DNA from: Zygnema cylindricum
Taxonomy: Eukaryota; Streptophyta; Zygnematophyceae; Zygnematales; Zygnemataceae
Reading direction: 5' to 3'
Length of the DNA: 30,411 bases
NCBI GenBank assembly: GCA_037447655.1
Contig: JBBHKE010003283.1
Location: forward strand, 311,628-342,038
Shown here: piece after piece, positions 1 through 9,987 of the stretch
Layout: the number at the start of each line of letters is the position of its first letter
Numbering within the stretch: position 1 is the first letter of the stretch
Position numbers and translations under genes: made by a program
Notes under the pieces: model-generated
Told to the model about the DNA's origin: nothing
Database searches by the model: none
Seen by the model: the letters and a program-made list of their open reading frames with translations, nothing else

Positions 1-1076
1 GAGTTTGAACACTCATTCCACAAGCATAATAAATATAATTCTCCGGCGTTGTTTTCAGATTTTTGAAGATGGCCTTGTTCCAGCACATGTGGGCTGACGC
101 TCCCGTATCCATTATCCATCCAGGGTCCTTCGCGCTCTCCATTGCTGCCGCCATAGCAAATTGATCCGTTTCATCCTCCTAAAAGAATATTAAAGTCTCA
201 TCCTTAAGTGATGAAGATGCTAAAAATGCATTTCTAATTTGTATAAGCCTGTGGAAATACGTAGGTGACTTTGTTGTTATCCCCCGGAATAAACCCATAT
301 CAAGTTTGTAAGCTTAGGGACAATATCTAGACCACCCTTCAAACATGCATTGTTGGATAGTGTATTCCCACCCTTATTAAACCTCCAACCATTGGCTTTT
401 CTTTACTGATTAAACAGTCCTTTCCTCTCAAATTTTGAATCAAAAGCCTCTACTTGCTCAACATTGAGAATATTAGATGTAGCTTCCTCTTCTAGCAAAA
501 TATTAATGGCTAACTGTAAAGTCCAGCTAGTTTATCTTTTTATTTGAGCATATCAAATGCTCCTTTTATATTACAAGGGAGACCCATCATGAGCAATGCT
601 GCCTGTTAAAACTGAGGAAAATCCCCACCTGCAGAAGCATGTGCATCTACTAGGATGCGAAACTTGTTAGAATATTCAGCCATTGTAGCGCCAGTGTACT
701 TATTGTCCCAAATTTTTCTAGCCAATAGAAGTTCTTCCCAGTTATTAGCCTTTTCATAATCACTTTTAAGAGATTTCTTGATATCAATTGTTTTTTTCAT
801 TTTTATCCGAGACATAGCTAAGTCCTCAGATATAAAGAATTTCATAATACAACGAGCTTGCGTATATTTCTCAGACCATTAGGGATCACATTCATCCAGA
901 GAACCATCCAATATATCCAAGAGATTGACATTCTAAAAATGTGTCTCCACCATATCCGCCCAGTAAACATACTTTTCACCGGAAAAAATAGGAAATCTTG
1001 ATGACAGGCCCATAACCTGTTGTTCTAGGACCACCGGTGAAGGTGCAAGAGCAGCAGTAGTAGTAGAAGTAGACAT
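1..1076 (-). pseudogene. Element 1: Ty1/copia gag-protease relic, 5' part
   Basis: This is the 5' end of a copia polyprotein read leftwards and cut by the window edge. It begins with a plausible ATG at 1074-1076 followed by a Ser/Thr/Ala-rich stretch, then QQVMG and a PIFSGEKYVYWADM segment that matches the start of copia Gag. A Gag helical region follows (about 606-845). Near the window start the frame reads WIMDTGASAHMC, the aspartic protease active site, with DTG at 101-109. I could not find an intact CCHC knuckle between them. Several in-frame stops and at least one frame change show it is dead. Gag N-terminus and protease resemble Element 5 more than Element 4. Confidence 0.8.
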
Positions 1077-1396
1077 GATACACTCTTAGAAGCTATCAAG
1101 AATATGATTAAACAATTGTTTTTCAAGTGCTCACCAAATCTAGTACAAACATCCAAACCTCACAAAACTCTATCTGAATATAAAACAATCACAACTCCCA
1201 AGTTTTTAGTGCAATAGACCCGACAACACTTAAGATATAATGCTCAAAAGTTTCCCAAAAACTGTCTACAGTTTACTACTAAGAAGTCTGGATACATAAT
1301 GTGTTTCGAGTCCTAAGTCTTATACTTGTGTTATACCAGCGATACCAGTATACCTAAGAGGTACGTCAAACCACCAAGCTAATACTTATTTGTCAT

Positions 1397-1451
1397 GCTA
1401 CCACTAAACTACCACTGAGCTACCACTAAGCTACCACTGAGCTACCAACTA
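1397..1451. repeat. Minisatellite, five 11-bp units
   Basis: Five head-to-tail 11-bp units of the type GCTACCACTAA or GCTACCACTGA lie at 1397, 1408, 1419, 1430 and 1441. Units differ by one to three bases. The last unit is rearranged (GCTACCAACTA). Confidence 0.9.
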
Positions 1452-1609
1452 AGTTGACTAGAATTGTATCTATCGCATTTTCTTTGTTCTATAGAGAATC
1501 ACAAAAGGTATAAGTAGAAGCGTTCTCCGTACGGACCATATCAAATTGTAATCGTAGTTGCGTTGTCTTAACTTCATTGCTACTGCTTTGTTTTGACTTC
1601 GTTGTGGCA

Positions 1610-1693
1610 GCGTTGCTGCATCGCAACTGCGTTGCTACATCGCAGCTGCGTGTAGTATCGCAGTTGCGTTGCTGCATCGCAGCTGCGTTGTCT
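1610..1693. repeat. GC-rich minisatellite, about four 19-bp units
   Basis: Units of the type GCGTTGCTGCATCGCAGCT start at 1610, 1629, 1648 (18 bp, more diverged) and 1666, with a partial fifth unit at 1685. The run is much richer in CG dinucleotides than its surroundings. A looser tract of the same flavour lies at 29131-29225. Confidence 0.85.
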
Positions 1694-1830
1694 CCCCTCA
1701 ATGTAATTGCCAATCCAAGATACCTGTGATGTGCTTTAAGTGACGACGTATGTCCTTGCAGATTTGTCTTCCTGTCGTCACACTAATTCACTGAGACTTA
1801 AAGCTTTCCAAAACAACAAAGCACAACCTA

Positions 1831-3208
1831 GATAATACCATTGAGAGATACAAAGCTAGATTGGTTGCTAAATGTTTCACTCAGAAACAGGGCATAGACT
1901 ATGAAGAAACCTTTGCACCAATAGTCAAATTTCCTTCTCTCAAAATCCTCTTAAACTTAGTAGGATCAGAGGATATGGAAATCCACTAGATGGATATCAA
2001 AGCTTCCTTCTTGCACAGAGAATTGGAAGAAGAAATTTACATAAGGCAGCCAGAAAGATTTGTCAAAAATGGGGAAAAACAGAAGACATGCAAACTGATA
2101 AAATCAAATATTAAATTGCCCAAATTTTTGACTAGTTTGGGGTATATCAGAATTAGTTCAGATCATTCGATATATTTTTTTGAGGATGAGAATGGGGTGA
2201 TAATTTATGTTATTTATGTGGATGATGTGTTATTCTTAATTTAGTCTTTAGATAATATTAAAAAAATGAAACAAGATCTTAGATATCGCTTTGACATGAA
2301 AAACCTCAATGCAAGATAGTTTTTGGGAATTCAGATAGAGAAAGATAGAAGGAACATAATAATCAAACTTAATTAGAAAAAAATGATTGGCAATATTCTA
2401 GAAAGTTTCAGATGGATAAAGCAAATGGATGTTCTACGCCCATAAATATTAAAAACGTTTATGAGAGGAGTGAAGAGGAAAATATATTGATTATTAATGA
2501 TAAGATTGATGAGGAACAAGGAAGGTTTATGGAAAGCATCCCTTATCAGCAGATTGTATGCAATTTAATTTACTTTATGAATGGTACTCGGCCGGATATA
2601 ACTGCAGTGGTAGGTGTCCCGAGCAAGAGTCTAAACAGATCCAAAAAAAAAGACTGGGAGGTAGCTAAAATAGTGATAAGATATCTGGATGGGACAAGGG
2701 AATTGTGGTTACATTTGGGAGGGGAGCACACTAACATCTCTACTTAGAGTGATGCCAGCTATAGTGATATGACTTAAAGGGGGTGTACGATTAGATATGT
2801 GTTGCAAATTGGATCTGGTGCATGCTGTTGGAGTAGCAAACAACAGAAAGTAGTTGCTCAAGGCTGAGTACATGACTTACTGTGTTCAAACCAAAAAATT
2901 AATATGGGTGAAACTTCGTCTTGAAAAACTTCGATTTATGAAGTCCATCACTCAAAATGGTTTTTGTGAAAATCAAGTTGCTATCTCTATTGCAACTAAT
3001 CTAAAACATCACTTCAAAGCTAAGCACATAGATATAAGACTAAAAATTTTAAAAAAGAAGGTTGATAATAAAATCATTCAACTGGTTCATAAATGTGATA
3101 AAAAAACGATAAGAGAAATGATAACCAAAGCAATGGCTTCTCCTAAGTTGATCTTTTGAAGAGAAATTTTTGTATTAAAGTTGAAAAGTGACTAGGAATT
3201 AAGAGGAC
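1831..3208 (+). pseudogene. Element 2: Ty1/copia RT-RNase H relic, 5' truncated
   Basis: Reads rightwards and opens abruptly inside the reverse transcriptase at DNTIERYKARLVAK, so integrase, protease and gag are missing. RT motifs follow: QKQGIDYEETFAPIVKF, KASFLHRELEEEIYIRQPE and the catalytic YVDD at 2215-2226. About ten codons that should hold LYGLKQAPRRW are deleted near 2095-2125 compared with Element 4. RNase H carries CCWSSKQQ and a terminal HHFKAKHIDIRLK block, but the AEYM segment is out of frame. Many stops (for example 1987-1989) make it a pseudogene. It ends with a stop at 3192-3194, then a purine-rich tract, then the LTR. Sequence is closest to the RT/RNase H of Element 4. Confidence 0.88.
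3195..3208 (+). other. Polypurine tract of Element 2
   Basis: GAATTAAGAGGAC, purine-rich, directly follows the pol stop codon and directly precedes a TG dinucleotide that starts the 3' LTR. It aligns in position with the polypurine tract of Element 4 (minus strand of 9975-9987). Confidence 0.6.
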
Positions 3209-3657
3209 TGTTGAAAAGGATAATGCATAGTTCACTTATCTTTGTTACTCTTGAGAGAGAGAGAGAGATATTAAGCTCGTGTGCGTTGTCAGCACACCTT
3301 CTTCACCCACGATTTCCAGGCCCCTTTCAATCGTGTATAATCACCAGTGTACGGAGTATGGAGTGCACCAAACAAAAAACATTATTTTATTTCCTAAACT
3401 GAGCGCGACGCACTTTATTTCCCCTCTAACAAAGGCCGGACTACAAAGTTATTTCGCCAAAGATTGCAATTTCGTTACCTGGGACCATGTCATGCACGAT
3501 TATATTTATTGCCTATGGAGGATACTCGACCCTATTACTACTTCATTGGATGTGGTTTCGGACCAATTTTGGAGTTTATCAATATTGAGCCGGCAAGGCA
3601 CCAAAAGCCATTTTTGAGAGACGATTATGATCACAAAGATTATTATTTTTTTCTGTA
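3209..3657 (+). mobile_element. Probable 3' LTR of Element 2, right end uncertain
   Basis: Starts TGTTGAAAAGG right after the polypurine tract, as expected for a copia LTR, and includes a GA dinucleotide run near 3252-3269. It is not alignable by eye with the LTRs of Element 4, so it is a different family or very old. The right end is not defined: no second LTR copy is in the window, and I set the limit where the leader-like region of Element 3 may begin. Small open frames here (3211-3658) show no recognisable domain. Confidence 0.45.
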
Positions 3658-4846
3658 ATTAAACCCCCTATTAAAGTCTATGTAGCATAGCTAATAGAAC
3701 TTCATTTCACTTAATTTGGATAATTAGGTTACAAGATATGTAAGGTCAAAGTAGTGTCTTGGTGCAGATTTTAGACACTTTGACGTTCAATATCTTTTCA
3801 ACGGCTGAGTAATATATGCTGTATTTTATATTGATAGATAGAAATTTTTAATACCTTTGTAATGAATATTTGTTTGGGATTATCAGATGGATATTATTAG
3901 AGATATGGCAGTTTCTGTAAACTGCATAATATAGGTTAACTATTGACTTTTTGAAGTAATGATTGCTTTTGCCGGTTGGAAATGAGTACAGGCTGTTCAA
4001 CCAACTTTTCATAAGTCAGAAGTTTTGACGTTTTCGAAAATTAAACATAGAATGAGTCAACTTTTCATAAGTCAGAAGTTTTGACGTTTTCGAAAATTAA
4101 ACATAGAATGAGTCCCGTAGTGTCAGTTTGTGATGCTAAGTATTAGTTCTAAGTACTTAAGGTTGTTGGAACTCAATATTGTCTTGGAAAATAAAGGCTC
4201 TCAGTTCTGTCGCCTTCCGAAACCTGAATTCATCAGAAAAGAGCTATTTTGCCAGCCACCCTTTTGCCATCTTTGGATCATTTTGGAATTGCCTTGCATT
4301 TAGTCAAATAGTGTCTTGTTTGGCAACAAGGATATTTGGGGCTTCCTGATTGCAATAGTCGTTAGGGTTTTGAAGGAGGGAGTTGGACAGATCCCTAATT
4401 TGGAGGGATCCATAGGTTTTTGGACCTTTCGAGTCTGATCGCGCGAGTTTTAGGTGGCCTTAGCTTGCTCCTCTGGGTGGGTCAAAACCCTTATTAAGTT
4501 GGCATCCATGGACGGTTGGTTGCTACTTGTTTTGTTGGAAATTCTTTCTAATATGTTTATTTATCATGGTGAATGGCTTTAGAGTAAGGTAGAAGGTAAT
4601 ATTGTTAAGTCTGCAGAGATCACTGTCATAAATGTAATGGCAGTCTAAATTAATTCCATTTTGATTTGATTTGTTAATTCCCATGATTAGGGTTATGGTT
4701 GACTTCATTTTGTTTAAAGTTGTTAGCATAGCCCACCGAGCTTGGTGATATTAAAGCTCGCAAAAAGACAGAACTGAGAGACCGTGCATTGTTGTGTTTT
4801 ATAAGGTGCACTTGTGTCTTTGATTTCAGTTTAAATTTATCTAAAA
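3658..4846. other. Non-coding leader region, probably 5' LTR/UTR of Element 3
   Basis: AT-rich sequence without a coding frame, immediately upstream of the first open frame of Element 3. By position it should contain the 5' LTR end and leader of that element. I cannot prove this: the only other LTR piece (20929-21141) covers the LTR start and shows no match here, and I found no convincing primer-binding site. It contains a 56-bp tandem duplication and a 14-bp inverted repeat (CTCTCAGTTCTGTC at 4198-4211, its complement at 4767-4780). Confidence 0.4.
4002..4113. repeat. Perfect 56-bp tandem duplication
   Basis: The block starting CAACTTTTCATAAGTCAGAA at 4002-4057 is repeated without a mismatch at 4058-4113. 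Perfect identity inside an otherwise decayed element implies a recent slippage or unequal exchange event. Confidence 0.95.
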
Positions 4847-7022
4847 ATGTCAAAAAAAAATATAGATGGATGTTGGAATAGAAGGGGAGGTGGGGGGGCA
4901 CCTCGTAGAGACATGTTTAGAACCCCAGAATTGGGTGAAACTAGCTCTTCCTCCCGACGGGCTGGTCAAATTTCTGCAGATTCAGGAATGCCATCGGTGC
5001 CATCAGTTTCTCCTACAGGTGGAGGACAAGACATTCCAAATCTCCCGAGTCCTCCCCTAATTTCTCCTCTTCCGTCCACTCCTCCTATTCGGATGTCCAC
5101 TGAAGATTTCCCCACTCTAGCCGAATCTGTCGAGCGAAGACAAGCATCTCGGCCATTTCCACCAAGTAAAAGGTCTTCACATTCTCCTTCTTCTTATTCG
5201 GCTGCTTCTACTCACTATCATATAATTCGACTAGCTACCTGCTCTTAAGTTCCCGGTTCCACCACCAGATTTACATGACACCGTTGGGAGGAACGAGCTT
5301 AGGGCTTTGTATGGGCAACAATCACGTGATCATAGGGGTCCTAAAGATAGTAATAGAGGAGCTAGGTCGAGAGCAGATGTGTCACAGTCATGGAGGAGCC
5401 AGGGGAGGGAAAAACCGAAGATGTCTCCGCTACCACATTCTGATTTTTTGTCTACCGAATCTGTTTCTTTCGGGAGCGGTTATGGAAGACGAAACCCGAG
5501 AGATCTGACAGCTAGGAGGCCTATATTAAACCTAGGGGATCCCTCAACATTGAAATTTTCCCACATCTTCATCACCTTCTCCCAATTTTGGCAGGGTTTC
5601 GTCGAAAGAGGGGATAATTGCTGATAATCTCTCACCTAAGGGAGAGGGAGGAAATCAAGAGCAAGGAGGGGTAGTTTCGGAATTAGTTGTAGATGATATA
5701 CAACTTAAATTACCGGTCCAGATTTCAGAGTTACTTGAGGATGAGGGAAAAATAGAAACACCAGGAGAACCACTTTTTAGGGAAGGAGAGGAAGGGGACC
5801 GAGGGGCTGCACCCGTGGTTGCACAACGAGATTGGAGTCTTTTCTCCAACAAATCGGCAGGTATTGGAGCTATGGTGGAGGAGGAGCTAGGTGTAGGTGG
5901 AACAGGGCCGAGAGATGAGTTAGTTCCAATTCCATCATTGGTACTTACTCCGACCAACAATCCAGAACTAGACTCCATTCTTTTTCGATACAGGTCTGCT
6001 AGAGCCCCTGATCCAGGGGAAGCACCTTTGGAAGAGATTCCTGATATCGATAAGATTCCAACACTTATTCCTTCTCGTTTTGAGCATCTTCTTCCAACTC
6101 CTCCTCCTATTGATCCAGTTTTCCCTCCCATTATGCGTTCGGTGGGACACCATCGATTTGACTTAACCGAGTTAATGTCTGCCATCCAGGCTAAGTTGAC
6201 CATTGGGGTAGAGAGGGATGTTCCAACGGAGTTAGGAAAGAGTGGGAAGGAAAAGGATGGGATTCGAGAGGTCAGGAAAATTAGAAGGGAAGTAGGGGAA
6301 TCATCAAGGCCAGCAGTTGATCCATGGGGGGTTGGGAGATTTCCTAAAAAGAGACCACAAGGGGTTATAGAGACTGATGATACTCTTTCTGGATCTGATG
6401 CATTGGTACAGGAAAGGACGAGAACAAAAGCAACACCCATTTCATCACCAAATGGAACAGACAATCGGAGAGTTAGACTTCGACTAGATCCAAGGGTGAT
6501 TTTAAAGGAGAATTTTCAGTAAGTACGAGAAAATTTGGAAATTAGGTTGCAGTAAATCTCACCCATACCTATAACTATACCCCTTATCACTCCCCAGATC
6601 AGAACACACCCTTCTCCTTCTCCTCTTTCTCTCTTTAGCTCTTCCAACTCGTCTTCGACACCATCTTCACCTATTTCCCCTTTTCCTCCTATTGAAGGTT
6701 TACCCTTCAACCCTACTTTTAACTCTTTTCATTCCCATCCTCCACCTATTGATGAAGAGAAACATTTACACAGGCAGGGTGATTGAGGTAACATCATAGA
6801 TAAATCAATTTCATCTCACCCCACTCCTTCATCACCATCCACCCCTTTTTCACCTTCTTCTCCAAATTCCTTGTCATTGGTTCATGATTCTTATTCTACT
6901 TCGGAGCCACCCGATCCTCCTTCACCGACCGGAAGTGTGTCGTCTTTGGTGAACCGTATTACTCCTATCTTTGATACCACTACTTCAAAAAACGGAGGAT
7001 TTTGATTGCCTTTTGAGGACGG
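4847..7022 (+). pseudogene. Long Pro/Ser-rich N-terminal extension of Element 3 Gag
   Basis: A low-complexity coding region of roughly 700 codons precedes the Gag capsid homology. It starts at ATG 4847 in one frame (to 5248), moves to a second frame (about 5240-5624, FPVPPPDLHDTVGRNELRAL), then a third (about 5640 to 7003), which runs on with stops at 6520, about 6553, about 6784 and about 7001. Composition is rich in Pro, Ser, Glu and Gly, with clusters such as LLPTPPPIDPVFPP and SSSNSSSTPSSPISPFPP. I recognise no domain. The sequence suggests a long disordered protein part that belonged to the Gag polyprotein; a separate upstream gene is the alternative. Confidence 0.5.
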
Positions 7023-8665
7023 TTTCCGGATAACTCGAGGTTATTTACTGGGGATGTATCAGGCATTTCTTTTTTCTTTGTTTAAATTTCCAATGGGAGT
7101 CTTTTTATGCCGCTAAAGTTAACAAGTACCGAGGAGGTGTTGTTTCAGCCGACTTAGAGCGGATGTCATTTCCAATGATGGTAGATCGATTGGCCGGAGG
7201 GGCTTTGTCAAATTATATGCAGAGGAAGACCGGCTAGACTATTGCGACTATCAAGATTTTGGATCCGACTTTGGACCAGAACCATGTTACTGCGATGGTT
7301 GATCTTGAGGCAACCATCCGTCACCCTATTTCAGCAACGTACACGATTGATTATAAGTTACGTGATGAGACATTAGCTTACTCCCAAATGAAGAGATCAG
7401 AGTATGCCGCTTTTGCTGCTACGAGGATGGAGGCAAATTCCCAACCTTTTACCACCGTACTGGGTATATGGGAGACTCAGTATAGGGAGCGAAATGAGGC
7501 TTCTATGAGAGAAATTCATGAATTTAAACGGAAGCCTGATGAAACTCCTCTCACTATGTACAACCGCCTTGCTAACCTTTGTGTTCGAACTCAGCAAGAT
7601 ATTAAAAATCCGTTGATAATTGCTAAGTTTGAACATGCATTGTCAAAATCCCTTGACCTGAAGACGACCCGAAATTTAGAAAATTGGACAGCGCATAAAG
7701 CTCTTAATGGTCTTCTTATCAGTGCTTTTGATCTTTCTGCGGTTGCTCAAAAATATCATGACCACTTTGCAGATCAAGAAGCTCAGAAGAGTACCATGAC
7801 AGGGAAGGTTCGTAAAGAGGAAACATTTTCTAGATTCAACACTCCTTTTATCACCAATGCTGAATTGAATGCTTCCATATCACGAGCAATAAAAGGGAAA
7901 GGATTGGAAAAGCTGAATCTGCAAGCTCAGGAGCGGATAGACAGATCCTATTCTCATGCAACAATTGTGGAGAGGTTGGACATGGTTGGCAAAAATGTCC
8001 GAGACCTTTATCAGTTGAGTTCGCAACAAAGAGGGCAAAGATTGATGCAGAACAAGATGCTCGGAATGTGGCACGTGGAGTTGGTGATCAGAGAAAGGGG
8101 AAAGATGGTGGAGGTCGGGATAACAGGAAAGGAGGTGACACCTCAGATGCACAACAGGTGGAATTTCGGAGAATTCGTCGAATTAGGCTTCCTCAGTTGG
8201 ACCATCAAAACATTCCTGATTATTTGAGGACAAAGTTCTCTTCTCTTAACACGAAATGCGTGGCGTGTGGATATCAGAGCCATATGGCAGCTCAATGTTT
8301 TCAAAAACACGGAATTGCGAAAAATTTGTTTATATATGTGAAAACTAATCCTGCTACCGAGAAAGAATTTATGAGTATTCTCACTTTTTGTCAAATTTAT
8401 CTCCCTGGTGAGACATTTCAACCCGAGGGGGAGAGGAACGAGCCCGATCCGGTTTGGGGGGTAAAAATCGGATATCCAACACCTTTTGAGACGAAATTAC
8501 AAAAAGAGTTGTTGGAAGTCAAACACAAACTTGATTCATTGATGAGAGAGAACGCAAGCAAGGGTGCTTCTTCTTCAAAGTCGGCCAAAAAATTAGAGAA
8601 AAAAGCTCGGTTGGCTTACCTAACTCAGTAAATGGAAGCTTTACAGACGGAATATTCTGATTAAG
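7023..8665 (+). pseudogene. Gag (capsid and zinc knuckle) of Element 3
   Basis: The frame around 7096-8040 reads like a plant gypsy Gag: WESFYAAKVNKY, ERMSFPMMVDRLAGGALSNY, later WETQYRERNEASMREIHEF and PLTMYNRLANLCV, the part that in this family packs the capsid core. An in-frame TAG lies near 7236. Near 8040-8070 the frame shifts, and the new frame carries a CCHC knuckle, CVACGYQSHMAAQC, spacing C-X2-C-X4-H-X4-C, at 8257-8298. This nucleocapsid motif binds RNA. A charged coiled-coil-like tail follows (ELLEVKHKLDSLMREN) with a stop at 8629-8631, and coding flavour continues to the point where Element 4 is inserted. No start codon can be chosen with confidence because the upstream extension is probably fused. 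Confidence 0.75.
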
Positions 8666-8906
8666 ATGATGATCCGGAAGGATGGGAGAGTTCAGACCAC
8701 TCCCGGATGAGTGGATTGTTTGCAGGTGATACGATTTTGTTTAATGTTGGCATTGGAGAGAGTAGAAGGCAATTACGAAAAACCACTGAAGATAAAAGGA
8801 AAGACAAGTTACAAGCATGGACCAGTGATCATGAGAGGAAAGGGCAATCCGACATTCCCTTTTGTACCCCTCGACAAGTCCTTTTGAAGACGAAAGTTGG
8901 TTTGGG
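8632..8906 (+). other. Degenerate gag-protease linker of Element 3, left of the insertion
   Basis: Acidic then basic linker-like coding (DDDPEGWESSDHSRMSGLF) with stops near 8629 and 8662, interrupted at 8907 by the target duplication and LTR of Element 4. The linker resumes at 15375. Confidence 0.5.
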
Positions 8907-8911
8907 GTTAA
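8907..8911. repeat. Target site duplication GTTAA, left copy
   Basis: GTTAA directly before the TG of the left LTR; the identical five bases follow the right LTR. Confidence 0.9.
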
Positions 8912-9220
8912 TGAAACTCTGAGACCTCCATAAGTCCTCAGAGTGCACAGCTTCCAAGAAGCCTCTAGGATAATCCTGACCCCTTTGTGTTTCAGCAAAA
9001 ACAACTGTCACCCTGGCAGACAAAAACTCTGACCACCTGCACCCATGTGAAGGCAAGACTCCCCTGAGTCGATAGCAAAAAGAATCTGTGAATTTGCTCA
9101 CCTGAGCAGTAAGTTATGGAGGGTCAAAGTTGACCTTTTGTACAAAAGCTCTCTGGGAGAGAGGGTCCTATCTTCTATTTTTTCTAAGTCCTATCTCTCT
9201 CGCATAATCTATCTACTGAT

Positions 9221-9295
9221 GTACGAAACCAATCAGGTTACAGTTCCGTACCCAAAAGTACAGTTGCCGGTGTACTTTATGTACGAACACTGTAC
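9221..9295. promoter_or_regulatory. Cluster of six GTAC motifs in the left LTR
   Basis: GTAC occurs at 9221, 9248, 9258, 9272, 9281 and 9292. One per 256 bp would be expected by chance. Position and spacing match those in the right LTR. GTAC is the core bound by plant SBP/SPL factors, including copper-response regulators; binding here is inference. Confidence 0.45.
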
Positions 9296-9710
9296 GACAT
9301 GGCTTAAATGTCCACACGTGGTATGTTTGGATTCGCTCCTTTAATCCTCGGAGATGCCGCGCTCCAATGTAACATCGCCACATGTCATCCGATGTGGCGA
9401 TGCTCACAAACGGCCGAATTCTTCTTCCGCGATCTCGGCGCTAATTCGGGCCGTCCGATTAAACTTGCATTTGATCGTAGCCGTAATAAACACCTGCGCG
9501 GTATTTGTTTCGCTTACGAAATCAATGCGCGGTACTGATTTCTTATCCGTACCGCAATTTGTACTTTTACACTACCAGATCTATGTATCCCGTTAACAGT
9601 TATAGTTAAATGATTTATCCTACGAATTAATGTTTAATTAATTATCGTACTATATAATACGTAAGACTACTTCTAGATTAACGGCTAAGGCTACCGGCTA
9701 TCTGCTGTCT

Positions 9711-9749
9711 GCCGGCCGGTAGGTACAGGGATCAAATCCTGCGGCCGGC
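9711..9749. other. GC-rich hairpin with tRNA T-arm-like loop in the left LTR
   Basis: GCCGGCCG (9711-9718) pairs perfectly with CGGCCGGC (9742-9749). Between them CAGGGATCAAATCCTG forms an inner 4-bp stem and resembles the T-arm and B box of a tRNA (consensus GGTTCAAATCC). The inner 23 bases are identical in the right LTR (15124-15146). Confidence 0.5.
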
Positions 9750-9974
9750 ATATATATTTTAGATAAAATAAAATAAACCCAATAACTTATATAAATTTCC
9801 CGTAAACCTCTGGATAGCCTAGGTAGCCATGGCTCTAGCTCCCTCTCCAATTTCTCAGTGACTGCGACAAGTTTGAGAGTTTGGAGAGAGAAGTTAGAGG
9901 TAGACTGCCTCGGCTTCTTTCTATATTTCTATTTAGACCTAGAAAATTCTAAAAATGGACCATTAATTTCTACA

Positions 9975-9987
9975 CTCCCCTTATTTT
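9975..9987 (-). other. Polypurine tract of Element 4
   Basis: On the minus strand AAAATAAGGGGAG, directly followed by the TG start of the 3' LTR and directly preceded by the pol stop codon (9988-9990). It primes plus-strand synthesis in this class of element. Confidence 0.85.

Larger units (their letters stand above)
1077..1830. other. Non-coding stretch between Elements 1 and 2
   Basis: No convincing coding sequence. It probably holds the 5' LTR of Element 1 (which reads leftwards from 1076) and unrelated flank, but I cannot place LTR ends because the partner LTR lies outside the window. It contains two minisatellites (listed separately). Short open frames here, such as the one over 1489-1713 on the minus strand, are products of the minisatellite and not genes. 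Confidence 0.5.
8912..9974 (-). repeat. Element 4 3' LTR (left copy), 1063 bp
   Basis: On the plus strand it starts TGAAACTCTGAGACCTCC and ends CCATTAATTTCTACA; in the element's own direction it therefore starts TGTAGAAATTAATGG and ends GAGTTTCA. It holds a cluster of six GTAC motifs (9221-9295) and a GC-rich hairpin (9711-9749). It is preceded in the element by the polypurine tract at 9975-9987. Confidence 0.95.

Noticed and set aside
1336-1347. TGGTATCGCTGG (minus strand) as a primer-binding site for Element 1
   Set aside because: Only the first seven bases match the usual plant site, it is 260 bp from the gag ATG without a recognisable LTR end, and a better candidate exists at the gag QVMG codons.
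4847-5248. A small host protein gene with ATG at 4847
   Set aside because: The composition continues across frames to Gag and the position fits the start of the Element 3 polyprotein; no host family recognised.
5655-6464. A 269-codon frame on the minus strand opposite the Gag extension
   Set aside because: It mirrors the low-complexity Pro/Ser/Glu-rich plus-strand coding and has no domain; the plus-strand frame fits the element.
8938-9101. Short frames in the LTRs (for example 8741-9101 minus and the equivalents near 14510 and 29604) as conserved small genes
   Set aside because: They are similar to one another only because they lie in copies of the same LTR; frames are not maintained between the copies.
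9711-9749. A tRNA gene in the LTR
   Set aside because: The A-box-like and B-box-like parts are only a few bases apart and there is no anticodon arm or acceptor stem of normal layout.
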